NCBI RefSeq assembly: GCF_000062885.1
Contig: NC_009142.1
Location: 7,615,584 to 7,679,583, forward strand
From: Saccharopolyspora erythraea NRRL 2338
GTDB lineage: Bacteria > Actinomycetota > Actinomycetes > Mycobacteriales > Pseudonocardiaceae
Length of the DNA: 64,000 bases
Direction: 5' to 3'
The notes under the pieces are model-generated. The model saw nothing but the letters and a program-made list of their open reading frames with translations, did not search any database and had not been told where the DNA came from. Below, piece after piece: positions 8,543-18,590 of the stretch. Positions within the stretch are counted from its first letter, which is position 1; each line of letters begins with the position of its first letter. Both the position numbers and the translations under genes were made by a program.

Positions 8543-9078
8543 TTACCCGTCTTTCCGACCTTGCGGCGGATGTTCTCGCCCGCGTAGCGGACACCCTTGC
8601 CCTTGTACGGGTCGGGGCGGCGCAGCTTGCGGATCCTGGCGGCGATCTCGCCGACCAGCTGCTTGTCAATCCCCTTGACCGACAGCTTGGTGGGACCGTC
8701 GGTGGCGAACTCGATGCCCTCCGGCGGCTCGACGACGACCGGGTGGCTGTAGCCGAGGGCGAACTCGAGGTTCGAGCCCTTCTGCTGCACGCGGTAACCC
8801 ACGCCGTGGATCTCGAGGTCCTTCTGGTAGCCCTGGCTGACGCCGACCACCATGTTGTTCACCAGGCTGCGGGACAGTCCGTGCAGCGAGCGGCTGTTGC
8901 GCTCGTCGTCGGGCCGCTTGACCAGGATGGCACCGTCGTCGTCCTTCTCGACGGTGATCGGTTCCGCGATCCGCTGCACCAGGGAGCCCTTGGGGCCCTT
9001 GACCGTCACGTCCTGGCCGTCGATCGTCACCTCGACGCCGGAGGGGACGGTGATCGGCAGCTTTCCAATGCGCGACAT
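8539..9078 (-). CDS. rplF: 50S ribosomal protein L6
   Basis: A 179-residue protein near the sarcin-ricin loop and the factor-binding site of the 50S subunit. It shows the two duplicated alpha/beta domains: [17 protein letters not shown] opens the first, and the C-terminal signature [17 protein letters not shown] closes the second. It is 16 nt downstream of rpsH and overlaps rplR by four bases. Confidence 0.98.
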   Translation of the reverse strand: MSRIGKLPITVPSGVEVTIDGQDVTVKGPKGSLVQRIAEPITVEKDDDGAILVKRPDDERNSRSLHGLSRSLVNNMVVGVSQGYQKDLEIHGVGYRVQQKGSNLEFALGYSHPVVVEPPEGIEFATDGPTKLSVKGIDKQLVGEIAARIRKLRRPDPYKGKGVRYAGENIRRKVGKTGK

Positions 9079-9094
9079 GGCCGTTCCTCCTCCC

Positions 9095-9493
9095 TTACCA
9101 CGCGTAGGCGAGGACTTCCCCGCCCACGCCTTGCTTGATGGCCTGCCGGTCGGTCAGCAGACCGCCGGAGGTCGAAATGATCGCGATGCCCAGTCCGCCC
9201 AGCACCTTCGGCAGGTTGGTGGACTTGGCGTAGACCCGGAGACCGGGCTTGGAGACGCGGCGCAGGCCGGCGATGCTCCGCTCGCGGTTCGGGCCGTACT
9301 TGAGCTCGACGACCAGGTTCTGGCCCTTCTCGCCCTGCTCCGTGCGGTAGCCCGACACGTAACCCTCGCGCTTGAGGATCTCGGCGATGTTCGCCTTCAG
9401 CTTCGAGTGCGGCATCACGACCTCGTCGTGGTATGCCGAGTTGCCGTTGCGCAGACGAGTGAGCATGTCTGCGATGGGATCGGTCATCGTCAT
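9095..9493 (-). CDS. rpsH: 30S ribosomal protein S8
   Basis: A 132-residue primary 16S rRNA-binding protein organising the central domain of the 30S subunit. Typical elements are [16 protein letters not shown] near the start, the middle [24 protein letters not shown] and the C-terminal [23 protein letters not shown]. An unusually wide 222-nt gap with hairpins precedes it after rpsN, so its expression may be adjusted independently of the upstream genes. Confidence 0.98.
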   Translation of the reverse strand: MTMTDPIADMLTRLRNGNSAYHDEVVMPHSKLKANIAEILKREGYVSGYRTEQGEKGQNLVVELKYGPNRERSIAGLRRVSKPGLRVYAKSTNLPKVLGGLGIAIISTSGGLLTDRQAIKQGVGGEVLAYAW

Positions 9494-9578
9494 GGTGACC
9501 TTCTCAACCTTTCTCGTCTGGTTCCTGCGGGTCCCGACACGTGCCAGGAGGCACCGTCTGGACCCCGGCCTGGACGAA

Positions 9579-9719
9579 TTAGGGGGTCATCGCCTGCCGC
9601 AGCGGCAGGCCGTTCTCTTCGCGTGCGAGCGCGAGCGTCCTCAGCGCAGGGGCGAACGCCCAGGTGACGCCCGACGAGGGTACCGGCAGCAGCCGAATCC
9701 CCGTCGGGCGGGACGTCAC
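9579..9719 (-). CDS. Possible 46-residue coupled small ORF between rpsN and rpsH
   Basis: A GTG at 9719 overlaps the rpsN stop as GTGA and opens a 46-codon frame that ends 85 nt before rpsH. The peptide ([16 protein letters not shown], then a helical [16 protein letters not shown] segment) resembles nothing I know. The stop-start overlap is the typical signature of translational coupling. Against it, the same DNA forms two hairpins, so the frame may be accidental. No signal peptide or membrane helix is seen. Confidence 0.28.
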   Translation of the reverse strand: MTSRPTGIRLLPVPSSGVTWAFAPALRTLALAREENGLPLRQAMTP

Positions 9720-9720
9720 C
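9592..9720 (-). promoter_or_regulatory. Hairpins in the rpsN-rpsH gap
   Basis: One long interrupted hairpin pairs 9663-9676 with 9702-9720 and includes the rpsN stop codon. A second, tight hairpin pairs 9592-9598 with 9604-9610. Neither has a T-run, so they may be attenuating, processing or translational control structures rather than true terminators. Confidence 0.4.
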
Positions 9721-9901
9721 AGGAGCTCTTGCTCACGCCCGGCAGCTCGCCGGCGTGCGCCATCTCGCGGAAGCACACGCGGCAGAGGCCGAACTTGCGG
9801 AACACCGACCGCGGACGACCGCAGCGCTGGCACCGGGTGTAGCCCCGGACCTTGAACTTCGGCTTGGCGGCGGCCTTGTTGATCAACGCCTTCTTGGCCA
9901 T
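9716..9901 (-). CDS. rpsN: 30S ribosomal protein S14, zinc-binding (type Z)
   Basis: A 61-residue zinc-ribbon S14. The start at 9901 gives [12 protein letters not shown]; the frame extends upstream but is not coding there because it overlaps rplE. Two CxxC pairs (CQRCGR and CRVCFRE) hold the zinc, so this is the C+ form rather than the longer zinc-free paralogue many actinobacteria use under zinc limitation. It lies 4 nt after rplE. The downstream gap before rpsH is atypically long. Confidence 0.97.
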   Translation of the reverse strand: MAKKALINKAAAKPKFKVRGYTRCQRCGRPRSVFRKFGLCRVCFREMAHAGELPGVSKSSW

Positions 9902-9905
9902 CGGC

Positions 9906-10469
9906 TCAGTTCTCCTTGAACGGGAAGCCCAGCCGGCGCAGCAGCACCCGGCCTTCCTCATCGGTGTTGGCCGTAGTAACGACGGTGATGTCCATGCCGC
10001 GCGGACGGTCGATCGAGTCGGGGTCGATCTCGTGGAACATCGACTGCTCGTTGAGACCGAAGGTGTAGTTGCCCTTGCCGTCGAACTGCTTGCCCGACAG
10101 CCCCCGGAAGTCACGGATGCGCGGCAGCGCGATGGTGACCAGCCGGTCGATGAACTCCCACATCCGGTCGCCGCGCAGCGTCACGCGGGCCCCGATCGGC
10201 ATGCCCTCGCGCAGCTTGAACTGCGCGATGGACTTGCGGGCCTTGCGGATCTCCGGCTTCTGACCCGTGATGGTCGCCAGGTCGCGAACCGCGCCCTCGA
10301 TCAGCTTGCTGTCCCGTGCGGCGTCGCCAACACCCATGTTGACCACGACCTTGACCACGCCGGGCACCTGCATGGCGTTGGAGTAGTGGAACTCCTCGTT
10401 CAGGGCCTGGCGGATCTCGTCGCGGTAGCGGGTCTTCAGCCGGGGGACGATCTTCTCAGTCGTGGTCAT
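9906..10469 (-). CDS. rplE: 50S ribosomal protein L5
   Basis: A 187-residue 5S rRNA-binding protein that forms the intersubunit bridge with S13. The family blocks [38 protein letters not shown] and [20 protein letters not shown] are all present. It starts 2 nt after the rplX stop and is followed 4 nt later by rpsN, in the standard spc order rplN-rplX-rplE-rpsN. Confidence 0.98.
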   Translation of the reverse strand: MTTTEKIVPRLKTRYRDEIRQALNEEFHYSNAMQVPGVVKVVVNMGVGDAARDSKLIEGAVRDLATITGQKPEIRKARKSIAQFKLREGMPIGARVTLRGDRMWEFIDRLVTIALPRIRDFRGLSGKQFDGKGNYTFGLNEQSMFHEIDPDSIDRPRGMDITVVTTANTDEEGRVLLRRLGFPFKEN

Positions 10470-10471
10470 GA

Positions 10472-10789
10472 TCAGATGTCCTTACCGTTGCGGCGAGAGA
10501 TGCGAACCTTCTTGCCGTCTTCACCGATGCGGTAGCCGACGCGCGTGGGCTGGCCGTCGGAGTCCACCACCATCACGTTGCTGACGTGGATGGGCGCTTC
10601 CTGCGTGACGATGCCGCCGGACTGCGCACCACGCTCGGTCCGGGAGACCTTGGTGTGCTTCTTGATCCGGTTCACGCCTTCGACCAGGACCTTGTCGCGC
10701 TGCGGGAAGGCCTGGATCACCTTGCCCTTGGCGCCCTTGTCCTTGCCGGAGATGACAACGACGGTGTCACCCTTCTTCACCTTCATCAC
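10472..10789 (-). CDS. rplX: 50S ribosomal protein L24
   Basis: A 105-residue assembly-initiator protein of the 50S subunit near the exit tunnel. The KOW motif is visible at the N terminus ([20 protein letters not shown]), followed by the L24 C-terminal half ([20 protein letters not shown]). It overlaps the rplN stop by four bases and is 2 nt from rplE, so all three are probably translated from one message. Confidence 0.98.
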   Translation of the reverse strand: MMKVKKGDTVVVISGKDKGAKGKVIQAFPQRDKVLVEGVNRIKKHTKVSRTERGAQSGGIVTQEAPIHVSNVMVVDSDGQPTRVGYRIGEDGKKVRISRRNGKDI

Positions 10790-11154
10790 AGCACCTCCGG
10801 CGCGAGCGAGATGATCTTCATGTACTTCTTGTCACGCAGCTCGCGGCCGACGGGCCCGAAGATGCGGGTCCCACGCGGCTCGCCGCTCGGCTTGATCAGC
10901 ACGGCAGCGTTCTCGTCGAACCGGATGTAGGAACCATCCGCACGACGCTTTTCCTTCTTCTGGCGGACGATGACGGCCTTGACCACTTCGCCCTTCTTGA
11001 CGTTGGCACCGGGAATGGCGTCCTTGACGGTCGCCACGATGATGTCCCCGATACCCGCGTAGCGCCGACCGGAGCCACCGAGAACCCGGATCGTCAGGAT
11101 CTCCTTGGCCCCACTGTTGTCGGCGACGCGAAGTCGCGACTCCTGCTGGATCAC
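10786..11154 (-). CDS. rplN: 50S ribosomal protein L14
   Basis: A 122-residue protein of the 50S subunit at the interface with the 30S, opening with the invariant [18 protein letters not shown] and containing [14 protein letters not shown] and a C-terminal [16 protein letters not shown]. It follows a 142-nt gap after rpsQ that contains a hairpin, the usual boundary between the S10 and spc groups, so a promoter for the spc genes may lie there. Confidence 0.98.
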   Translation of the reverse strand: MIQQESRLRVADNSGAKEILTIRVLGGSGRRYAGIGDIIVATVKDAIPGANVKKGEVVKAVIVRQKKEKRRADGSYIRFDENAAVLIKPSGEPRGTRIFGPVGRELRDKKYMKIISLAPEVL

Positions 11155-11173
11155 TTCTTACTCCTGACCCTAA

Positions 11174-11197
11174 GCATCCGGACGCCCGCCCGGATGC
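11174..11197 (-). promoter_or_regulatory. Hairpin in the rpsQ-rplN gap
   Basis: An 8-bp perfect stem (11174-11181 with 11190-11197) lies in the 142-nt gap 11155-11296. A second self-complementary CGGCCGGCC-type pair lies near 11253-11285. They mark the S10/spc boundary and may attenuate or protect the transcript. No T-tract follows. Confidence 0.4.
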
Positions 11198-11296
11198 ACT
11201 CTGGCGCGACGGATTTCCGACCCGACGCGCGCGGTCAACCGGCACGCGATTCGGCCGGCCGCGGAACCCTCCAACGGCCGGCCGACCGCGACCGAC

Positions 11297-11572
11297 TTAC
11301 TTGGCCTTCTCGACGACCTCGACCAGCCGCCAGCGCTTGCTCGCCGACAGCGGGCGGGTCTCCATCAGGAGGACCCGGTCGCCGACGCCCGCCGTGTTGG
11401 CCTCGTCGTGCGCCTTCACCTTGGTGTTGCGGCGCATGACCTTGCCGTAGAGGGCGTGCTTCTTGCGGTCCTCGAGCGAGACCACGATCGTCTTGTCCAT
11501 CTTGTCCGAGACGACGTAGCCCTCGCGGACCTTGCGGGTGTTGCGGGTCACGCCCTGTCCTCCGTCACTCAT
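11297..11572 (-). CDS. rpsQ: 30S ribosomal protein S17
   Basis: A 91-residue OB-fold protein that binds 16S rRNA early in 30S assembly. The core [22 protein letters not shown] and the C-terminal [20 protein letters not shown] are diagnostic. The N-terminal extension ([14 protein letters not shown]) is slightly longer than in E. coli. The start overlaps the rpmC stop by four bases, closing the S10 group. Confidence 0.98.
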   Translation of the reverse strand: MSDGGQGVTRNTRKVREGYVVSDKMDKTIVVSLEDRKKHALYGKVMRRNTKVKAHDEANTAGVGDRVLLMETRPLSASKRWRLVEVVEKAK

Positions 11573-11811
11573 GCCGCGCCCTCCTCAGCGCCTTCGGGAG
11601 AAACCGTCAGGCCCAGTTCGCGCTCACGCATGATGGTGTAGATCCGGGCGATGTCCCGGCGAACGACGCGCAGCCGGCGGTTGTTCTCCAACTGCCCGGT
11701 CGCCATCTGGAACCGGAGGTTGAACAGCTCTTCCTTCGATTCCTTCAGCTTCTGCACGAGCTCGTCGTCGGCCAGCTCGCGCAGCTCGGTGGCGGTGACG
11801 CCCGCTGCCAT
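11569..11811 (-). CDS. rpmC: 50S ribosomal protein L29
   Basis: An 80-residue two-helix protein at the tunnel exit that contacts trigger factor and SRP. The signature [20 protein letters not shown] followed by [18 protein letters not shown] is clear. It has a short acidic C-terminal tail (EGAEEGAA). It overlaps rplP by one base and rpsQ by four. Confidence 0.98.
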   Translation of the reverse strand: MAAGVTATELRELADDELVQKLKESKEELFNLRFQMATGQLENNRRLRVVRRDIARIYTIMRERELGLTVSPEGAEEGAA

Positions 11812-12230
11812 CAGAAGTCACCAGCCTCTCGGGACACGATCTTGCACTTCATCGGGAGCTTGTGCGCCGCACGGGTCAGTGCCTCGATCGCGGTCTTCTC
11901 GTTCGGGAAGTTCAGCTCGAACATGACGCGACCGGGCTTGACGTTGGCGACCCAGGACTCCGGGGAGCCCTTACCGGAACCCTGACGGGTTTCGGCCGGC
12001 TTCTTGGTCAGCGGGCGGTCCGGGAAGATGTTGATCCACACCTTGCCGCCACGCTTGACGTGCCGGGTGATGGCGATACGGGCCGACTCGATCTGACGGT
12101 TGGTCACGTAGCCGTGCTCGATCGCCTGAATGCCGTACTCACCGAAGTTGATCCGGGTGCCGCCCTTGGCGAAGCCCTTCCGCTTCGGCGCGTGGCTCTT
12201 GCGCCACTTCACCCTGCGTGGGACCAGCAC
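11811..12230 (-). CDS. rplP: 50S ribosomal protein L16
   Basis: A 139-residue protein at the A-site elbow of the 50S subunit. It begins [19 protein letters not shown] and carries the [12 protein letters not shown]-like block ([20 protein letters not shown]) and the [17 protein letters not shown] motif. The arginine-containing loop and overall length are normal. It lies 3 nt after rpsC. Confidence 0.98.
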   Translation of the reverse strand: MLVPRRVKWRKSHAPKRKGFAKGGTRINFGEYGIQAIEHGYVTNRQIESARIAITRHVKRGGKVWINIFPDRPLTKKPAETRQGSGKGSPESWVANVKPGRVMFELNFPNEKTAIEALTRAAHKLPMKCKIVSREAGDF

Positions 12231-12233
12231 GTC

Positions 12234-13130
12234 TCAGCCCTCCGTCTTCTCATCGGCCCGAGGCTCGGCGACCTGCGGGGCGTTGGCCGAGGCCACGTCG
12301 CCGGAGGTCTGCGCCTGCTCGGGACTCTGCGCGGAGCCCTTGGACTTGTCCGCCGCGGCGCGACCGGCCTCGGTGCCACCGGAGCCGGTGGTGCCGGAGG
12401 CACCCGAACGGCGACGGCCGCCGCGCTCGGGACGGCCACCGCGCTCGCCGCGCTCACCGCGGGGCGGGCGCACCTCGGACTCCTGCTGCTTCTGCTTCAG
12501 GCCACCGACGAGCTCGCCCTTGTAGATCCACACCTTCACGCCGATGCGGCCGAAGGTCGTGCGGGCCTCGAAGAAGCCGTAGTCGATGTCCGCGCGCAGC
12601 GTGTGCAGCGGGACCCGGCCCTCTCGGTAGAACTCCGACCGGGACATCTCGGCACCGCCGAGACGGCCACCGCACTGCACCCGGATGCCCTTGACCTGCG
12701 GCGAGCGCATGGCCGACTGGATGGCCTTGCGCATCGCGCGCCGGAACGACACCCGGTTCGAGAGCTGCTCGGCGACGCCCTGGGCGACCAGCTGAGCATC
12801 CGCCTCGGCGTTCTTGACCTCGAGGATGTTGAGCTGGACCTGCTTGCCGGTCAGCTTCTCCAGCGAACCGCGGATGCGGTCCGCCTCGGCACCGCGACGG
12901 CCGATGACGATGCCCGGCCTGGCGGTGTGGATGTCCACCCGGACCCGCTCGCGGGTGCGCTCGATCTCCACCTTGGAGATCCCTGCGCGCTCCATACCGC
13001 GAGAGAGCCGACGGCGGATCTTGACGTCCTCCGCGACGTATTCCGAGTACTGCTTGTCGGCGTACCAGCGGGACTTCCAGTCCGTGGTGATGCCGAGACG
13101 GAAGCCGTGCGGGTTGATCTTCTGACCCAC
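12234..13130 (-). CDS. rpsC: 30S ribosomal protein S3 with extended C-terminal tail
   Basis: Forms the mRNA entry tunnel of the 30S subunit. The N-terminal block [20 protein letters not shown], the KH domain ([18 protein letters not shown]) and the C-terminal domain ([18 protein letters not shown]) are intact. At 298 residues it is clearly longer than the E. coli protein because residues from about 225 form an Arg/Gly- then Ala/Ser/Glu-rich disordered tail ([14 protein letters not shown] and onward). Such tails are common in actinobacterial S3, though this one is on the long side. It overlaps rplV by one base. Confidence 0.98.
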   Translation of the reverse strand: MGQKINPHGFRLGITTDWKSRWYADKQYSEYVAEDVKIRRRLSRGMERAGISKVEIERTRERVRVDIHTARPGIVIGRRGAEADRIRGSLEKLTGKQVQLNILEVKNAEADAQLVAQGVAEQLSNRVSFRRAMRKAIQSAMRSPQVKGIRVQCGGRLGGAEMSRSEFYREGRVPLHTLRADIDYGFFEARTTFGRIGVKVWIYKGELVGGLKQKQQESEVRPPRGERGERGGRPERGGRRRSGASGTTGSGGTEAGRAAADKSKGSAQSPEQAQTSGDVASANAPQVAEPRADEKTEG

Positions 13131-13549
13131 TACCGGGCACTCCCCTTCTGGCTCTTGGACTTGCTGGCCACCTTCTTCGGACGCGACTCGACCTCGACCG
13201 TGATGTGGCTGGTCCGCTTGCGGATCCGGTACGCGCGACCCTGCGCGCGCGGCCGGAAGCGCTTCAGCGTCGGACCCTCGTCGACGTAGGCCCGGTGCAC
13301 CCAGAGGGTGTCGGGGTCGAGCGAGAGGTTGTTCTCCGCGTTGGCGACCGCACTGGCGAGCACCTTCGACACCGGACCGCTGGCGGCCTGCGGCGCGAAC
13401 TGGAGCACGGCCAGGGCTTCGCTGGCGCTACGGCCCTTGATGAGCTCCACCACGCGACGGGCCTTCATCGGCGTCACGCGGACGAAGCGGGCCCGCGCCA
13501 CTGCGCGCGGGTTCTCCTCCGCGGCAGTGTCGTCGATACGGGCTGTCAT
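13130..13549 (-). CDS. rplV: 50S ribosomal protein L22
   Basis: A 139-residue protein whose beta hairpin lines the exit tunnel and forms part of the macrolide pocket. The hairpin region ([20 protein letters not shown] then [11 protein letters not shown]) shows no insertion or deletion of the kind linked to macrolide resistance. The N terminus has a short extension before [16 protein letters not shown], and the C terminus a basic tail. It follows rpsS by 42 nt. Confidence 0.98.
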   Translation of the reverse strand: MTARIDDTAAEENPRAVARARFVRVTPMKARRVVELIKGRSASEALAVLQFAPQAASGPVSKVLASAVANAENNLSLDPDTLWVHRAYVDEGPTLKRFRPRAQGRAYRIRKRTSHITVEVESRPKKVASKSKSQKGSAR

Positions 13550-13591
13550 CCTGCTACCCCTTGCTGCTGTTCGTTCGTGTCACAGACCCGC

Positions 13592-13873
13592 TCAGCGGCG
13601 GCGCGACTTCCGGTCGTCCTTGACGTGACCCTTGAAGGTGCGGGTCGGGGCGAATTCGCCGAGCTTGTGCCCGACCATCGACTCGTTGACAAACACCGGG
13701 ATGTGCTTGCGGCCGTCGTGGACCGCGAAGGTGTGCCCGAGCATGTCCGGAATGATCGTCGACCGGCGGGACCAGGTCTTGATCACGGTCTTCTTGCCCG
13801 ACTCGTTCAGCGCGTCCACCTTCTTGAGCAGGTGGTCGTCCACGAACGGGCCCTTCTTCAGGCTGCGTGGCAT
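13592..13873 (-). CDS. rpsS: 30S ribosomal protein S19
   Basis: A 93-residue protein of the 30S head contacting S13 and tRNA. The sequence is near-universal: [18 protein letters not shown] at the start, then [21 protein letters not shown] and a [16 protein letters not shown] motif. It lies 18 nt downstream of rplB in the S10 gene order. Confidence 0.98.
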   Translation of the reverse strand: MPRSLKKGPFVDDHLLKKVDALNESGKKTVIKTWSRRSTIIPDMLGHTFAVHDGRKHIPVFVNESMVGHKLGEFAPTRTFKGHVKDDRKSRRR

Positions 13874-13891
13874 GTTCTCCTACCTCCCTGC

Positions 13892-14725
13892 TCAGCGCTT
13901 CTTGCCGGTGCGGCGACGGCGGACGATGAGCTTGTCACTGGGCTTGTTGCGGCGGGTGCGACCCTCCGGCTTGCCCTTCGGGTTGACCGGGTGACGACCA
14001 CCGGAGGTCTTGCCCTCACCACCACCGTGCGGGTGGTCCACCGGGTTCATCACGACACCGCGGACGGTCGGGCGCTTGCCCTTCCACCGCATCCGGCCGG
14101 CCTTGCCCCAGTTGATGTTGGCGTGCTCGGAGTTGCCGACCTCGCCGACCGTGGCACGGCAGCGCGCGTCCACGTTCCGGATCTCGCCCGAGGGCATCCG
14201 GAGCTGGGCGTACGGGCCGTCCTTGGCCACCAGCTGGACCCTGGCACCCGCCGAGCGCGCGATCTTGGCCCCGCCGCCGGGGCGCAGCTCGATCGCGTGC
14301 ACCACGGTGCCGGTGGGGATGTTGCGCAGCGGCAGGTTGTTGCCCGGCTTGATGTCGGCGCGGGCACCGCTCTCGATCCGGTCGCCCTGCCGCACGTTGT
14401 TCGGGGCGATGATGTAGCGCTTCTCGCCGTCCGCGTAGTGCAGCAGCGCGATCCGGGCGCTGCGGTTCGGGTCGTACTCGATGTGCGCGACCTTGGCCGG
14501 CACACCGTCCTTGTCGTTGCGGCGGAAGTCGATCAGGCGGTAGGCCCGCTTGTGGCCGCCGCCCTTGTGCCGCGTGGTGATCTTGCCGTGTGCGTTGCGA
14601 CCGCCCCGGCCGTGCAGGGGGCGCAGCAGCGACTTCTCCGGCTCCGACCGCGTGATCTCGGCGAAGTCGGACACGCTGGAGCCGCGACGCCCTGGCGTCG
14701 TCGGCTTGTGCTTGCGAATGCCCAT
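13892..14725 (-). CDS. rplB: 50S ribosomal protein L2
   Basis: A 277-residue 23S rRNA-binding protein needed for peptidyl transferase assembly. The oligonucleotide-binding domain ([20 protein letters not shown]) and the C-terminal domain with the functionally important [16 protein letters not shown] loop are intact, including the histidines near the active centre. The basic tail [17 protein letters not shown] is typical. Confidence 0.98.
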   Translation of the reverse strand: MGIRKHKPTTPGRRGSSVSDFAEITRSEPEKSLLRPLHGRGGRNAHGKITTRHKGGGHKRAYRLIDFRRNDKDGVPAKVAHIEYDPNRSARIALLHYADGEKRYIIAPNNVRQGDRIESGARADIKPGNNLPLRNIPTGTVVHAIELRPGGGAKIARSAGARVQLVAKDGPYAQLRMPSGEIRNVDARCRATVGEVGNSEHANINWGKAGRMRWKGKRPTVRGVVMNPVDHPHGGGEGKTSGGRHPVNPKGKPEGRTRRNKPSDKLIVRRRRTGKKR

Positions 14726-14757
14726 CTTTAACGCAACCTCGTCCTAATCAGCGCCGG

Positions 14758-15057
14758 TCAGGCGGCCGGTCCGCCGAAGATTTCGATCGGCTTGCTCTCC
14801 GGGGAGAGCGTTACGATCGCCCGCTTGGTGTCCTTGCGCTTGCCGTACCCGGTGCGGGTGCGCTTGCGCTTGCCCTGGCGGTTGATCGTGTTGACGTTGG
14901 TGACCTTCACGCCGAAGATCTTCTCGACCGCGATCTTGATCTCGGTCTTGTTCGAGCCCGGGCGGACCAGGAACGTGTACTGGTTCTCCTCGAGCAGCCC
15001 GTAGGACTTCTCGGAGATCACCGGCGCAAGGATGATGTCTCGCGGGTCGGGGATCAC
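14758..15057 (-). CDS. rplW: 50S ribosomal protein L23
   Basis: A 99-residue protein at the polypeptide exit, the docking site of trigger factor and SRP. The opening [20 protein letters not shown], the middle [20 protein letters not shown] and the basic loop [18 protein letters not shown] are characteristic. It overlaps rplD by four bases. Confidence 0.97.
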   Translation of the reverse strand: MIPDPRDIILAPVISEKSYGLLEENQYTFLVRPGSNKTEIKIAVEKIFGVKVTNVNTINRQGKRKRTRTGYGKRKDTKRAIVTLSPESKPIEIFGGPAA

Positions 15058-15743
15058 TGGTTCGCCTCCTCAGCCTCACCAGAGGTAGCCGCCGCCTTGG
15101 CCGTCTTGCCCTTGGCCGGGCCGGCGACGAAGCGCTCGAACGCCGCCTTGGTGAACACGACGTCGTCGTTGACCAGGACGTCGTAGGTGTTCAGCTGGGA
15201 CGGGTCGATCAGGTGGACGTTCTGCAGGTTTCGCAGGCTCAGCCAGGAGGTCTCCTCCGACTTGTTGAGCACCACCAGGACGCGCTTGGCCTCGGTCCAG
15301 GTCCGCACCGCGGTCCTGGCCTGCTTGGTCGACGGCTGCTCGCCACCGACGACGTGGCTGACCACGTGCAGCTGGCCCGCGCGGACGCGGTCGGACAGGG
15401 CACCGCGGAGCGCGGCGACCTTCATCTTCTTGGGGGTCCGCTGCGAGTAGTCGCGCGGCTGCGGCCCGTGGACGGTGCCACCGCCGGTGAACTGCGGGGC
15501 GCGGATCGAGCCCTGCCGGGCGTTACCGGTGCCCTTCTGCCGGTACGGCTTCTTGCCACCACCGGAGACCTGGCCGCGGGTCTTGGTCGCGTGCGTGCCC
15601 TGCCGGCCCGCCGCGAGCTGAGCGACCACGACCTGGTGCATCAACGCGATGTTGGCCTGCACGTCGAAGATCTCGGCGGGCAGCTCGACGGTGCCGTCGG
15701 TCTTGCCGTCCGGGGTACGGACGTCCAGCGTCACGCTCATCAC
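15054..15743 (-). CDS. rplD: 50S ribosomal protein L4
   Basis: A 229-residue protein whose loop lines the exit tunnel. The loop [19 protein letters not shown] is standard, with no macrolide-resistance change that I can see. The C terminus carries a short Ala/Glu-rich extension ([15 protein letters not shown]). In E. coli L4 represses the S10 operon; whether it does so here is unknown. It overlaps both rplC and rplW by four bases. Confidence 0.98.
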   Translation of the reverse strand: MMSVTLDVRTPDGKTDGTVELPAEIFDVQANIALMHQVVVAQLAAGRQGTHATKTRGQVSGGGKKPYRQKGTGNARQGSIRAPQFTGGGTVHGPQPRDYSQRTPKKMKVAALRGALSDRVRAGQLHVVSHVVGGEQPSTKQARTAVRTWTEAKRVLVVLNKSEETSWLSLRNLQNVHLIDPSQLNTYDVLVNDDVVFTKAAFERFVAGPAKGKTAKAAATSGEAEEANQ

Positions 15744-16390
15744 GCACCACCCTTCGCGGGACTCTTCACCAGCACCAGTCCGCCCTTCGGGCCGGGGATG
15801 GCGCCCTTGATCAGCAGCAGGCCGGACTCGCCCTCCACCCGGTGGACCTTGAGGTTCTGGGTGGTGACGCGGTCGGAGCCCATCCGGCCGGACATCCGCA
15901 TGCCCTTGAACACGCGGCCCGGGGTGGCGCAGCCACCGATGGAGCCCGGCTTGCGGTGCACGGCCTGCGTACCGTGGCTCGCGCCCTGGCCGCGGAAGCC
16001 GTGGCGCTTCATGGTGCCCGCGAAGCCCTTGCCCTTGCTGGTGCCGACCACGTCGACCACCGTGCCGGCCTCGAAGACCTCGGCGGTGACTTCCTGGCCG
16101 ACCTCGTACTCGCCGGCGTCGGCGGTGCGCAGCTCGACGACGTGGCGGCGCGGAGTGACGCCTGCCTTGGTGAAGTGGCCGGTGCGCGGCTTGTTCACCT
16201 TGCGCGGGTCGATGGCGCCGAACGCCAGCTGCACGGCCGAGTAGCCGTCCTTCTCCGGGGTGCGAATCTGGGTGACCACGTTCGGCCCGGCCTGCACGAC
16301 CGTCACCGGAACCACCCGGTTCTGGTCGTCGAAGACCTGGGTCATGCCGAGCTTGGTGCCCAGAATCCCCTTGATCTGCCTGTCAGACAT
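15740..16390 (-). CDS. rplC: 50S ribosomal protein L3
   Basis: A 216-residue early-assembly protein reaching the peptidyl transferase centre. The start [20 protein letters not shown], the conserved [20 protein letters not shown] with its modifiable loop, and [19 protein letters not shown] are diagnostic. It is 17 nt downstream of rpsJ and overlaps rplD by four bases. Confidence 0.98.
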   Translation of the reverse strand: MSDRQIKGILGTKLGMTQVFDDQNRVVPVTVVQAGPNVVTQIRTPEKDGYSAVQLAFGAIDPRKVNKPRTGHFTKAGVTPRRHVVELRTADAGEYEVGQEVTAEVFEAGTVVDVVGTSKGKGFAGTMKRHGFRGQGASHGTQAVHRKPGSIGGCATPGRVFKGMRMSGRMGSDRVTTQNLKVHRVEGESGLLLIKGAIPGPKGGLVLVKSPAKGGA

Positions 16391-16407
16391 GGGTCTCGTC
16401 TCTCCGC

Positions 16408-16713
16408 CTACTGGATGTTCACGTCGACGCTGGCTGGCAGGTCGATGCGCATGAGCGCGTCCACCGTCTTCGGCGTCGGTTCGAGGATGTCGATGAGCCG
16501 CTTGTGCGTCCGCATCTCGAAGTGCTCCCGCGAGTCCTTGTACTTGTGCGGGGAGCGGATGACGCAGTAGACGTTCTTCTCAGTGGGCAGCGGCACCGGC
16601 CCGACGACCCGAGCGCCGGTGCGCGTCACGGTCTCGACGATCTTGCGCGCGGACGCGTCGATCGCCTCGTGGTCGTAGGCCTTGAGCCGGATGCGGATCT
16701 TCTGTCCCGCCAT
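16408..16713 (-). CDS. rpsJ: 30S ribosomal protein S10
   Basis: A 101-residue protein of the 30S head, which also acts as NusE in transcription antitermination. The start at 16713 gives the conserved [19 protein letters not shown]; upstream in-frame codons are leader. The block [20 protein letters not shown] and C-terminal [14 protein letters not shown] complete the family pattern. It heads the S10 transcription unit, about 430 nt downstream of a good promoter. Confidence 0.98.
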   Translation of the reverse strand: MAGQKIRIRLKAYDHEAIDASARKIVETVTRTGARVVGPVPLPTEKNVYCVIRSPHKYKDSREHFEMRTHKRLIDILEPTPKTVDALMRIDLPASVDVNIQ

Positions 16714-17141
16714 AGTGGCTTGCCGTTCCTCTAGTCTCGTGCCGCGGTTGCATGCAGGGAGCGGGTTCACCGCCCCCGTTGGGCGTTGGTGCCCTGCGCG
16801 GCCTCAGCCGTGTGAGCGCCCCCGGATGCCGGGTGTCCGGCAGGGTGGGTCACAGCCCTCGGTCCGCCCCTGTTCAGGTGTTTGGTGCCCGGTACACGCG
16901 GTCGGGCGTGTCGCCTTGTTGACCACATACCGGTCCCGCCGAACTGTGCCGGTGGGATGGGCCTCTCGGCCCGTACACCTTCTCTTGCCACCCTGATCGG
17001 CAGGCCGCCTCCACGGCGGCCACGCGCAGGCCCGGAAGAACCGGTCCTGGTCCGAACCAAGGGCGCGAGGCTGTTCGTAGCGAAGCGGCCGGATTGAAGC
17101 CGGGCGTGCGCCCGAAATCCGACCGCTCCGAACGAGCAACC

Positions 17142-17170
17142 CATACAGGATGACACACGCCGTATGTCAA
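17142..17170 (-). promoter_or_regulatory. Probable S10-operon promoter
   Basis: On the minus strand TTGACA (17165-17170) is followed after 17 bp by TGTATG (17142-17147). The -35 is perfect and the -10 is weak. It would give a leader of about 420 nt before rpsJ. Confidence 0.55.
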
Positions 17171-17225
17171 CCCAAATCGGGGGTGGGTTCACCGGGAATT
17201 CGATCTCGGTTCCCGGGGAAACCGC

Positions 17226-17262
17226 AGAGGGCCTGCCCCTCGCGAGGAGAGGCAGGCCCTCT
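17226..17262 (-). terminator. Terminator after tuf
   Basis: A perfect 12-bp stem (17226-17237 with 17251-17262) encloses a 13-base loop that itself contains a cctcgcgagg palindrome. It begins 7 bp past the tuf stop codon and ends the str cluster. Confidence 0.85.
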
Positions 17263-17268
17263 ACCGGA

Positions 17269-18462
<1,194 letters not shown>

Positions 18463-18590
18463 TGGATTGTCCTCCTGGACTTGTTAACTTTCCGCCGTAC
18501 GACTTGTTGTGCCAGGCGGAGTCCTGTCGGGTTGGTGACCGGTGGCCGGCGCTCCCGCAGGAGTCCGGCCACCCGCCGCCGAACTGGGGA

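Larger units (their letters stand above)
16714..17268 (-). other. Intergenic region and long S10 leader
   Basis: This 555-bp stretch holds the tuf terminator (17226-17262), the S10 promoter (17142-17170) and a long untranslated leader with GC hairpins. No known leader RNA family is recognised. Open frames here lack ribosome sites and protein-like composition. Confidence 0.6.

Noticed and set aside
16714-17141. A known leader RNA or riboswitch in the S10 leader
   Set aside because: Long leader and hairpins are present, but I could not match them to a known RNA family by eye.
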